A stretch of DNA of 64,000 bases, from assembly GCA_013396635.1 (NCBI GenBank), contig WBMW01000580.1, positions 1 to 64,000 of the forward strand, read 5' to 3'. The notes below the pieces were generated by a model, which searched no databases, was not told the DNA's origin, and saw nothing but the letters and a program-made list of their open reading frames with translations. The stretch comes from Penelope pileata. Its lineage: Eukaryota > Chordata > Aves > Galliformes > Cracidae. Shown here one piece after another: positions 46,779 through 59,248 of the stretch. The translations under genes and the position numbers were made by a program. Every line of letters starts with the position of its first letter. The stretch's first letter is position 1.

Positions 46779-49700
46779 CTAGGTTATAATTTCACAAACC
46801 ATGTAAAAGTGCTCTGTCTAGTCCAGTCCCCAAAAGGCATTTCAGCAGATATAATGATGAAGAAGATACTTTCTTGCTTTAATTAATACATGTGCATAAT
46901 TTCAGAAATGACTTAGTTGTTGCTTTCATTAGTCTAATTTTTTTCTGGTCATAGTGAACATTGCCTATGCAATTACAATTCTGTGATTGTAATTGAAGCT
47001 TTATCTTCTGATCCATCAATTTTGTACAGAAAATGATCTGAATGTTACAGCTTGATTACTTTTTCCTAAATAGTCATCAAAACTATATTTTCTATTCTAT
47101 CTTCACAAACCTATGCAAAAGAGATTTCTTTATTGTTTAAACAAAATGTTAAACAATTACTCAATAACACATCTGTTATATTTCAAAACTAAACTAATTT
47201 TTCCATCTTGAAAATGTGTACCTCAGATCAGCCTCTCAAATATACTTTAGAGGGTAGGCCATGTTTTTTTTTCCCTTTTATTTCTCAGCTGACAAAATAT
47301 TGGCTAAAAGGGTAAAATTAGTAAGTTTTACAAAACCAAAATTTTATTCATAAATTCAGCTTCTTTAATCAGCGCCATTCTTTACTGTTTTACATTTTTT
47401 CTCTCCTCAGACTTATTTGAGATTGGAAAAATATTCAACCATTCAGATTTTATATAGAGCTTGTATTTGTTCAGCCCTTACACTTACGTCTTTATCATTT
47501 GATGCACTATGTAACAGAAGCCAGAGTGCAAATAGCTCATCAGGTCCAGCGTCATGTCATAAAGCTGGAATAAATTCTTTCTTGCCAGGGGCAATTCTTT
47601 CTTTCTCAGTCCAAAACAACAATGCATGGCTTTTTGTTGCTACTGTTTAAAATTATTATTATTATGCACATAGGCTTAGAAAAGCTGGAAAATATCTTTC
47701 CCTGATTGTAACTGCTACAATGTCTTTGGGGGTTTTTCATCAGAAAAAAACACCTTCAGGTAATCTTGGGAAGTGTATCCCACAGAAGAGAAGTTAATAG
47801 CTTAGTAGTACTAGTGTTTAGATATAATCACATTTTGCTATTGAAGACCTACTGAAAGTTGATGTACATTTTTAAAGAAGAAATCTATGATAGGTATTAT
47901 CTGTAAGGAATTGTAAGTTAATAGATTATGAGAGAAGTATGAACAAAAACAGCGAGTTTTAAAAAGAATGAATTAACAGTCAAAAAGCAATAGTCCAATA
48001 ACTGTGAAGAACAACATCTGGTAAAAACTCACTAGAGACATAGATTGTAAAAGGAGATAAAAAGAAAAAATATGTATTATGATATACATTTTTTTATTTT
48101 ATTTATATTTACCGTAACTGTGATTCATACATATATATGATTTGATATTTAGTTTTTTCTCATATAGATGAGAAATGTGAAGTAGAACAGATAATAGTCA
48201 ATATAATAATAACTAAAAAGGATTAAATTCTGAAAACTGATAAAGGAATGTAAGGATGCAATATTCATTACAAGCTAGATGTAACAAAATCACTAATAAC
48301 ATATATTCAGTAAGTGAAAAAAAAAATCTTTAAATACTCCTGTTGTGTATACCAACAAAGAAAGAAGTGAAATGAGAATGGTGAAGTAAAAACTATTTCT
48401 GTAGCAACTGAGAAATATGTCAAGAGCCATCTATTATCAAGAATCAAAGAGCATAGTGGGAAAAGGGAGTGAGATTATGGTTCCAAACTTAGCAAAATAC
48501 CAAGAAGCAAGATACTGTGGAAAAATTGAGACTTCCCATTGTTTCCAGAGATTCCTCCAGAGTAACCTAAAACTGCTGTTTTACAGAAGTCCGAGTTAAA
48601 TTCATATCTTTATGGTTGAACAGATTGGCTCCTGCTGGATGGATCTGATGCCTGTATCTTATCTCCCTGTGAGGTATTGATTTCTCAGAAAAAGTGTGAG
48701 AACATATTTTACATTTTAGGATATAGAAGTGGTGGAAAATTACAGCACTATGTACTGCTAAACTTCAAGCATCATCTACCATGAATAGATATATTCAATT
48801 AAGATAATATTCAAGAGTCCTTAAAAATTGACTGAGGAAACATCTGTTCCTCTGATGTTCACTTTTAATAAATCTCCAAACAAGAAATTTCTGGCAGCTT
48901 GAAGAAATGTTAATCTTCTGTATTCAGTGGCTGGTAAGCTTTATATCAGTACTAAGCAATAATGGAAATGTTGGTATAAAATTCACTGATAAGGAATTCA
49001 GTGATAGGAACACAATTAATGTCAGCCAAAATGATTTTACATAAATTAGATCTAGTCACACAAACCTGATGCTATTGTTTGATTAGATAACAAATTTGGT
49101 GGAAAAAGTAAATGTGTACATGTCAAATACTCAGACTATGTTAGACATATGACACATTGTGGTCCTGAACTCCTATCAACATTATACAATATCAATACAT
49201 CCAATAAAAAATTAAGAGCTAACCAAAAAATGGATTTCAAGGGATTATGTGCCAACTGAGAATGAGCACCAAATATGTACTTCCAGTGGAGCTCCACAGA
49301 GTTTAGTTTAGTCAACATACAACTTTTGTGCAGTTTTCTCAGCAGTGGTCCAGAAAAAAACGAAAATCACAGATAAAGCTGATGGATGATGCACGTATTG
49401 GAGCAATGGCTCGTAGAGATAAGGCATGAAAATTGATCTGATGCAGCATTTCTAAGTAAAACTGACCCACTTACAACCAGATTCAGCATAATCAAATAAG
49501 AAGTCAAATGTCTTCTAGCAAGCAGTGAGGGAAATTTATACATAAGGCAGGACCGTATAATGAAAACCAGGGAGGATTTAAGAGCTATAGTGGACAAGCA
49601 ACTTAATGTCTCTTGCTAGTGAGATGCCATGGCAAAAAGACTAATAGGAAAAGCGGAGACAAGACAATAAATTTCTCAATGTTATAAGATTTAGAGACAT

Positions 49701-52700
49701 GCAACATTGGAATGCCATTCACAATTCTTATACTCCCACTTTTTAAAACAGTGGTACAAAATGTAACCATTTGCGCAGAATTCATGGAAGTTCTACATAA
49801 ACTTTAAAACAAAAATTTAAGCTTTCCTAAAGGAGGTTTAAGTGTTTGAAAGACAAGATGGAGATGTGTAACCATTACTGTAGCTACATTTTAATGGAAA
49901 GCAAGTATCAAGAGTCAACAGGTTCCTTAATTTAGTAGGTGAAAACATTCAATTTTGTTATACTCAAGAGTCAGTGCATAGAAGCTGAAGCCAGATAAAT
50001 TCAAATGAGAAACAAGAGAAAATATTTTACAGTTGGTGTGGAAATGATAGTTATAGATGGATTCTAAGTAGGAAACTTCTCACTACAAATAACATCTTTT
50101 TTGGGTCAGTTCCACATAGCTACTTGAAATGCTGAAATGTACTGTCTGAGTGTTTATTTGTTTCCATCTATATTAAACTATCAAAAAATAAAGTTGTCTA
50201 GAAAGCCAAATACAAATAATTTTTAAGGTAAATCGCTGCAATTTAGGTGTAAACATTGGAATTAATGACAATAAACTTTTAAAATGAATAAGTATTTTTA
50301 AACATATTGCAAAACATCTGCATACAAATTCTGTACAGAATTAAGCAAGAAAGTGAGTGCTTGATGGACATTTGGGGATAATAAGGTAGTGAAAATAAAA
50401 AATTTTTGTTAATCTGTGTTAAAAAGCTAAACCAAAACTATTTCTATGTTTCTGAATTTTTTAAAGGGTGCTGGAGGAATCTCCTTTTCCAGCTTCATTC
50501 TAGATGCACTTCCTGGCTTCCTCTCTCTAACAAATATAGTCCTATTCCTAAATTTAACCTCATCCTTAATATAAGACTTAAACCTAAACATAAATTGAGT
50601 ATTGGGAGAGGCCTCCAGACAAGCAATGCCTCACAGAAATGTCTCTGCACCCTATAATTCCTTTTGGTAGCCTCCTCTCCAGCCACACTCCATCTATGTC
50701 CCTGGGTTTTCTCTCTTTTTTAATCCTAATCCCAAACTAACCCTAAATCAAGGCACCTGCAAGCAAAGTCAGTAGAAAGTGACACAATAAAACTCTTAAA
50801 TGTTCCTCACAATAAACCAGATATTTTCATATTTCAAAACCATGGTTACAGACTTGGGAGATTGTTTCAGCACTGTTGCTTTTGTAGGCCAACAACTTTG
50901 TCCACCCGTGGGAAGAAAACTTTTATTTATCATTGCAGTACTTAGAGAATATGATTAGGATTTTAGACACACTTTGACAGCCTTTTTCCATTCTTAGAAA
51001 TGGCAGTTACAGAGATAGGTCATCCTCATATCCCATGAATATTTAATCCCAGGTTACAAATCCATAATGAAATGTTGATTGTAGCATCATTCAGAACCAC
51101 AATCACAAGAAGTAACTATTCAGAACATCACCATCACATTCACTAACATATCATTTGTTGTAAAATCAGGCAGATAATCCTCATTCAGGTGTTTGCTAGA
51201 TAAAATCCAGAAATCTCTTTCTGTTTAGGATGAAAATCAATTCTGGAAAATTCGTTTTATACTTACTTGCTTAAATTGTTGACGAAACCAGTTCTTTTTG
51301 TGAGAGTAAAATCTTTTTATGAGGACAGTGTTGGGTAAAGAAGGCTAGAGAATTTTCTGGCAACATATGTTCAAATTGAATCTCCTTGCCAAAGTATTCC
51401 AGATTCAGTCTTAGCTGGAAAAGTTTCTACATATTCCATATGTAATTTCTGATCAGAGTAAGTTCATTCATCTCAAAAATTGTGTGATGAGGAGAATCAG
51501 ATGTTTGAGAAACTGAAGCTGCGGATCCTCATCTGACTGATGAAGAGAAAGTACTTGTGTTTCTTTCCTGTATGCCAATGAATGCTGGTAGCTACTTGGT
51601 AGTCCAGTGTGCCTTCTCTGGAAATTCACTGAGATATAAAGAATTCTATGTCTGTTCTTGCAAATAGAATTATTTGCTTTACAATGTCTCCTGGAGAAGT
51701 AGAAACTAAGAATGAGGGTAAACTTGAGCTTAAACTGGCTGCTACTTGTCTGCTTCAGGATGAACTGTATCACTCTTCATGCCCTGACAGAGGCACCATC
51801 CAGCTGCCAGTGGAAATGCCCTGCAGTATTTGATGTGGGGATGACAGAGATGACATAGGTTTAAAAGAGTTCCATGGCTTCTATGGTTTAGGTGTTGTAT
51901 GCTATGTTGAAGCAACTGAGCTGAGCCCTAGATCTCCATTAACTCCACTAATTGAAGTCCAGTCACTTACTGAATGTATGGATACTTACTGAAAACCACT
52001 TATGTTTAGGAATCTTCATTTGGAAACTAATTCAAATCGTTATTACTAAATAATCTGAACATTTTTAGATTAAATGTGTAAACAGTGAAACATTTTTGAA
52101 ACATACACGTTCCTTCAACGGGTCCTTAAATCCTTTATGTGTAGAGTCAGCAACGGGGAGTAGACCGAAGGTAGGCTGACATGTATCTATGTGTGAAGTC
52201 TTATCCAGGCCTTGCAGTCCTGAGACTGAGCTCTTGATGATGGTGGAAACCTCGCGGAATAAGCTTGTCTACTGCTTCTTTTAAGGCCTTTGTGAGCACT
52301 CACAAGTGCATATGTCAGGGGGAAAATCCCTCCTTGTTCAGGGAAAGGATAAATGAATCTCAGAGGATATGCTGTGGTGTACATATTCCCACATACAAAT
52401 AACAAGTCCTTGATTCTAGATCTATCATAGGATGTTTCAATGAATTTCTTTTGCAAACTCTTCTTTTGCATTCTCCACTTTTTTCCGAAAAATCATGGTT
52501 CTATATTTTTTCAGGAAAAAATCAGTGGTAAGAAAGCTTTTATGGAAAACTTCAGTCCTGATTCAAAATGAATTCTTAGGGTAAAGTAAAATAGTAAAGT
52601 AAAAATGGAGTTTTACTGTGACAAGCTTATAAGAAATGCGAGCATAGAGCCAGCAGTGCATATATGTACTTTGTAAGCAGAGTGAAGTACCATAAAGGCT

Positions 52701-55298
52701 ATTGGGAAACAGAATTTTGGGGTACAATCACATTTCTATAACTCTTTCATTCTAAAGTTACTGAGCAAAAGAGAAACCTATGCATATAAGTTTCTTTTTG
52801 CTGTTGTGGTGTTAACATGTGCACACAGACCTATATCTAAAACACATAATTCTGTGTTCCATGAAAGTAAAGATACAATGCAATTTACCTTTGTAAGCAC
52901 TGCAGCAGTAGAAAAACTTCAGTTATTTTGTACAATTCTCTGTTTTTTTCTTGAAATATCAATTTAAGAATCCACATGAATTTGTGAGAATTACCACTAC
53001 CTTTGAATCAGTTTCATATTCTTTATGAAAAGACAGATTATGTAAATTGACATTGTTGAAAAGAATGGTTTGAAAAGTACTGCTCGAGAACGCTACAATT
53101 GCTAAGAAAATAAGACTAATATGAAATACAAATACTGTGGATGTTTAAGGTTGAGACCTAACTTTGGAGACACAAGTCATCTAGATTTTGCAGATACAGT
53201 ACTTGAGACTTGCAGTATCAAGTTTTTAATAGTGCTTTCTATAGGCTTACTAATCCTAAATGAATTGATTAGGTATATCACAGGTAAAGTAATAGAAGCC
53301 TACTTGAAAAGCAATGAGATTCTTTATAGATCTACAATGGAAAAATGTAGACATACATTCAGAAGCAATTTTAAAGTAAAGTCCAATTAATTTTGTGCAT
53401 GCAAATATTTGATATCAATAAGGAACACTTTTCCGAGCACATTACTTACTAGAACACTTTACTGAGTGTGTGAAAAACTTTCTTTCTTTGGCTTTTTGTC
53501 ATTCCAGAAAAGAACAAAGTCCGAATGCAGTGAAAAATAGATTTTAAATTGATATATATGGATATGACAAAATAAACTTTAACAGTAACAAGAACAGTAT
53601 AATATTAGATGACTGGGTTCCAGATTCAAAATTCTTTGGTAACAAATATAAGCTTTGCTTTACTTGATGTTTTTTGCAAGGTCACAATGAACAAAAATAA
53701 ACATGTTTCCTAACATTAAAAAGTAGAAGAGGCAGAATCTCTGAGATTTATGCCCAGTGTAAAGAAAGAAAAAAAGTGGCCAATGTAGGAGCTGTTGAGA
53801 AAAATGTTGATGCCATAACTACTAAGCACAGTATGTACACAAAAGGAAGATGATTTGGGATGACACATTTGTGAAAGTAGCATTTGTGAGATATCATTAC
53901 TCATGTCAGCTGTATTATTATTAAAACCTTAGCTTGAATGCATTTGTGAAAACTATTGAATAAAGTTAATATTCTGGCAGCTTTGGAAAAAAAAGAAAGC
54001 ACCTAATATCTAGTTTCTAGTAATTTAAGAATACCAGCATAAGAAACAGATGGCAAAATAGTTCAATATCCTTTGGAAAATCTTCTGTTAGCATTAAAAC
54101 TACACCTGCTGAAATGTCTGATCTTACTTTAAATGTAGAAAAGCATTGATAAGAATGTACAGTAGTGTGGTTATATCTCTTATTTGGTATACTCTAGTGG
54201 AAACAAACATGCTAATTAAGCGATCATCTTGATTATAAGAGCCTGATAGGAATACACAGTGCTGGGAGACATTAGTTTCTATTTTAGCAGTTTAAAAATT
54301 ATCATAGTAAGATGCTTGAAATATTTAAGTTATACAAAGGTAAGTGATTCATTATAGAGCACGGAAAGTGTAAATTGGAAAGTATTGCAGTAGAGAAATT
54401 TGTGGGACATAACAAAGTTTGCAGCTTCAGATTTCTCTATATAGAATTGTGGACAATATCAAATAGTCACTTTGATTGACTAATTTTGCCATTTTTCTGA
54501 ACTTATTTTGTTCAAGGCTCTACTTTAGCCCAAGTGCCAATTTACAAGCTGATTTCCAAGTCCTTGTTCAATGCTCCTACTGCACCATTATTCTGAATTC
54601 TTTAGTTCAAATTCTTGATTTTGCTCTTTTGGGGTTTTGCAGCAACATTCAATGAAATTTGTCATGCTGTTCAAACATGCTCCAGTCACACTGAAAAAAA
54701 TTCTTCAATTAAAAAAATCGGTGCTGTCACAATCAAGGTAGGTGATTGTTACAGCAGAATGAGAGTAGCATTGCAGCTTCCAGACCCCTGCTCTCCACCA
54801 TAGCAGATTTTATCAAGAAGAGTGTTTGTGTCAACTTATTTTATTTGTGACTCCAGAGAAAGACAGAGAAAGACAGAATTCCTTTAGACATAAAGAATGG
54901 TCAAAGAAACCAAAATGCTAAATATCTTTCTGAGGAAAGGCTTTTTCATGGAGTTATAGACCATTTTCTGTAGCCAAATCCAATGAAGGAGTTCTAACAC
55001 CAACAAATATTTCCCTTCACTGAAGGGTGTGCTTTGATCAGAACTGTACAAAGAGGACAAGATCAACATTTGTCTGCATCTTACAATGACATTTCTAGAA
55101 GTACTGAATAGATGGAAGAAGTCTACAGGAAATTACATACGCTATCTCATGAACATATACCATATACCACAGGAAAGAAGACTAAAGCAGAGGATTAATT
55201 TTCATGATGCATTAGCAAGTGTGTTCGGAGATATGCTTATCCTTGGAAGAAAAGTGAAAAATTGTCAAAAAAAATATAGTTAGGGCTAATTTGTTAAT
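46779..55298. other. long unique AT-rich block without genes
   Basis: No gene, RNA gene or transposon is recognised in 8.5 kb. Open frames reach about 101 codons (51468-51773 minus) and 94 codons (52187-52471 minus), without known domains. A run of CCTAA-like phrases lies at about 50525-50750, too irregular to call telomeric. Poly(A/T) stretches are frequent. Confidence 0.65.
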
Positions 55299-55545
55299 AA
55301 TCATAGAATCACAGAATAGCCTGGGTTGAAAGGGACATCAAGGATCACCAAGTTTCAGCATCACATACCACAGGTGGGGTTGCCAACCTCAAGATCTAGT
55401 ACTAGATCAGGTCCAGGGCCCCATCCAACCTGGGCTTGAACACCTCCAGGGATGGGACATCTACAACCTCTTTGGGCAGCCTGTGCCAGCACCTCACCAC
55501 TCTCTCAGTAAAGAACTTTCCCCAATACAACCCATTAAATCCAAT
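55299..55545 (-). mobile_element. short CR1 LINE 3' end, minus strand
   Basis: The plus strand begins AATCATAGAATCACAGAATA, the reverse complement of the CR1 3' octamers. It continues with GGTTGAAAGGGACATCAAGG, GGTTGCCAACCTCAAGATCT, CAGGGCCCCATCCAACCTGG, CACCTCCAGGGATGGGACAT and CAGCACCTCACCACTCTCTC. This is a strongly 5'-truncated copy of about 245 bases holding only the 3' tail and the last ORF2 codons. The inner (right) boundary fades into A/T-rich sequence. Confidence 0.93.
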
Positions 55546-56575
55546 ATCTTATTGAAGGTTGAATATACTACCACAAATTCAGTCTTAAACTCATATAGAA
55601 TCAAGAGAAAGACTAACAATATTAATAATCCGTTATGAAAAGAATTCCAGCAGCTAGCATAATATAACATTTCTGATAACAGTTTTATTCCTTAGTATAA
55701 GTAGAGAAAAATAAGTACAGTTCTGCTTAGTCTCTTCTCTGTGTCAGCAATTAAAAAAAGAATGTATTTATAACCAATACCTTACAAAAACTTAACATTT
55801 ACCTTTGAGGTCACGAGTAACAGAATTAGTAGTAGAATTAGTTGGCATAAAATACATCCTTTCCTTTTTTCCAAGTTAAATGAATACTGAGGCTCTAAGA
55901 TTTCCAACAATTTTTTTTTAACATCTCAGTTCAAGGCCCATTGTAACTTCACCATGGGCTTTACAACTGTGTGCCTCAGCCCACACCCTGATGTTTTGCT
56001 GAAGTGTAGAAAATTCCCCCAGTACAGTCTGAACGTTTAGAAATCTACTGGAAGATTTTTTTTTTAAGACTTCAGTTATAATGTACTTTAAAATGAAATT
56101 TGAACATTTATGTTTCTATTAAATTCTGCTGGTATTTCTATTCAATTTAAGGGAAATGGAAATAGGAAATACATACAGCATCATACTGTTTGGCTGCAGG
56201 GTATAGAATATGCAGGTGTACAGAATATAAGGTATGGTATGCATGAGACTGCAGGAATGTGGGATAGCATTCAACTGGAGTGAAAGGGTGAAAGATTTCT
56301 GAAAAAAAAATTGTTGCCGAATACCCAGAATTAAAGGGAATTAGGTAATTAAAATGCAAAACAGACAAGAACCAAACAACTCTCCCTGCTACCCTTGTTT
56401 TGAAATTGTATACGAGATCTGAACAAGTCCACAGTAGCTTTGAGCTTCCTTTTCTGAACTTCTGCTCTTGAAATCATCAATTTTTTGTATGTTTTCCTGA
56501 AAACGTTTTCAGAACACTGAGTGATCAGATTCCATCAGTCATTATTAAAGTGATTTGTGATCCCTTAACTTTTCG

Positions 56576-56672
56576 TTATATGCATATAAACATGCATGTG
56601 TCTCTAAATATACATATACATGCACACATGTGTCTATGTGTATGTAAGTGTATGCTTAAACATGTATACATA
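56576..56672. repeat. degenerate (CA/TA)n alternating purine-pyrimidine stretch
   Basis: About 100 bases of imperfect alternating ATAC/ATGT/GTGT sequence. This is a decayed microsatellite that could favour Z-DNA or recombination; it is not coding. Confidence 0.7.
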
Positions 56673-57373
56673 GAAAGTTGGACCTCTGAGAACTTAATGA
56701 ATATACCACAGAGAGAATTTAGGAGTACTAAGCGAAACAATGCAGGGAAGAAAAAGAAAAGTCCTGCAACTGCATCTGACAGCTCCTCTATTTCATTCCA
56801 GTCCATTGTAATGTAGAAAGTCTGACTCTTCCAACATACCTAAAAAACAAGGTTTACAAGGAAAGTACCACAGATCTTTGGTATATGTGTCTGTAGCAGG
56901 ACAACCGGACACCTGCTGTAATAAGAAAACCAATTGAAGTCACTCCTTGTACAGCTGAGTAGATGAGAATTTTCTGTGCTCAGATGTAATTAGAAAACAT
57001 CTGTGAAGGAAAATCAATCATTCCTGGTAGTCAATGGCTAATTTTCCAAAATCAGAGTAAAGAATGCAGTATGACTTATTTGAAATGGGAAAATAATTTT
57101 CTCCTTTGTTTATTGTTCTAATATATCTCCTTTTATTTTTGCTAGATACTCTTTATTTTCTTCACAACTGATTCTCACTGTTCTTAGATTTTCCTAATGA
57201 TATTTAAAGTTTTGCTGTAAAAAATAGTCTGCTAGAGAGTTCCTTAAGGTGATGATTTATGATTTATGATTCATGAAGGAAGAGTTGAACAAATGCTTAT
57301 AAATTGCTCAGTGATGGTTTCATAACGGAAGACTTGCTAAATGAAAAAAGATGAATCTCATCAACGAAATTGC

Positions 57374-57397
57374 ACACTTATTAATATTAATAAGTGT
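57374..57397. repeat. 24-bp perfect palindrome
   Basis: ACACTTATTAAT at 57374-57385 is followed without spacer by its exact reverse complement, ATTAATAAGTGT, at 57386-57397. No flanking TIR element is recognised. Confidence 0.95.
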
Positions 57398-59227
57398 TTG
57401 ACCCATCAGAGAAACAAAGTCTTTAGATTCTTTGTCCTGATCCTCAAGGTGTCTTTGAGATGCACCCGCATTCCAATACACTCATTTTCTTTTTGTTGAC
57501 ATTATCAAGGGAAGGGTGGAAGGTGAAGTGAATTGTTTCCCTCATGTAGTATGAGTAACAGATTGCAGGAGGAATCTCTGCAGTCCAGATCCTGAGATCA
57601 AATTACAGTGAGTTTGAAGCCTGGAAGGAAAATATGAGTTTAAAGTTATTAGTATTTGTACTATACTAGTGCTGTTAATATTGATTTAATCCTACACAGT
57701 GACAGGAATTGAAATGCCAGGAGTGATAGCTGTGCTGAACTGCCTTGAGCATGTAAAATGATCCGGTGTTCGATTCAATCATCCTTGCTTCATTTGTTTA
57801 TCTTAAGCTGCGTTGTAAATTTAATCTCTCGTTACATGATTTGGATCCTAATTTACATGGGGTTATAGATGGGAAAGCAAGGTGGAGGTATTTCCAATGA
57901 CCCCTTGTTAGTCTGAAGGACTGTTCCCTCAGAGAGATATGCTGCTGTGAGCCTGCCTTGCAGGAGCCTACACAGCTCTCCCAGACCCTGCTCATTGTCT
58001 GTTTGTACAGAGCTTAGCCCAGTGATCAATAATTTGAACCTTGAAAAACTACTCCTGTACAGCTAAGTACTGAGACAACCCTGTTAACAGCTCTCTGAGA
58101 GTAGTCCAAAAGCCATACCCTACGCATTGTGCCACTCTGCTGCTGCAGACATTTCTCGCTCTGGCAGGGGCAGGGTCTACATGTCCCTGAGCGCTGGCTG
58201 TCAGCCTTAACACCCAGCTGCTCTTTGTAAAACTTCCTGCACCTCTGGCGGGGAAGCCAAGGCAGATGTTCATGCAGCAAGTGTGTCATAATTACATTTT
58301 TAAATTTTTTCCTCAGTCATCAGAGTTGCATAGCTGAGTCTGAAGGCTAGGATTCTGCTTTTAGCCCCTAACTCAGACGAAAGGGCTTGGGACCTGTTTT
58401 GTGTCCCTGCTTTAGAGTTAGCTTGTTCACTTAGTGCTTGTTCACATTAATTCACTTAGACAGGATTCTGCTAAGCACAGACATTCTGAAAAATATGTTT
58501 AATGATACATTTGCTAAAAACACCTCCTAGGATAATAATAAGGAGCTGTATCCCATACTTATTTGGGAAAAAAAGCAAAATATTTTCACAGCTTCCAAAC
58601 TAGTCTGCCAGAAAAATTCCTATTCGTGATTTTGGGCATGGAATTAAGTTAACACAAATAGAGGAAATATTGTAACAGCAACCATTTATACAAAGTAAAT
58701 TTCTCAGAATTTTTGAGTGGCAAAACTTGGAGACATTCTTAGAATGTAGATAAAAACAAAATATTTTCAGTATTTTATTGAGGGCAGATGCACTGACATA
58801 CATATGTTTCTACCTGGGAGTTTTAAGAGGCTATCTTTCCTTGGCAGGTTTCATAGTAATCAGTGAAATAAATCAGAGGCATGGCGTATTCATTACTCAG
58901 AATTGTAAGACTGCCTTAGCAAGAACATTAAACACTGGCAGTGGAGTTACATTTTGGATAAAAGCTCTGAACGTCAACTCCCCTACTTACAATAACTTTA
59001 CATCACTGATCATTCTGTAACTGTGGTGAGTTTTCTCCTAATTTATACGAACCTAGATGAAATGAAAATAAGGGTCAAATGGTTTCACAGTCTAAGTAAT
59101 TTGTTTCCCTGTGCCAGCTTCAAGAGACCAAAGGCTGCATCTTCTGGCAGTTCAGTAACCTCCCTTGAATGAATCTTGTGATCTCATTCCTGTTCCAGTG
59201 GGATGAATATCTCCAGACAATAGGCAA

Positions 59228-59248
59228 GCAAACAAACAAACAAATAAA
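59228..59248. repeat. (CAAA)n simple repeat
   Basis: Four to five CAAA units with a CAAATAAAT end. Confidence 0.85.

Noticed and set aside
50525..50750. CCTAA-like phrases suggesting interstitial telomeric repeats
   Set aside because: The phrases are irregularly spaced and not tandem; only one CCCTAA-type hexamer is clean, so decayed telomere is not supported.
53121..53390. 89-codon plus-strand frame with a possible membrane segment
   Set aside because: Single short frame in AT-rich DNA with no known motif and no flanking exon signals that agree.
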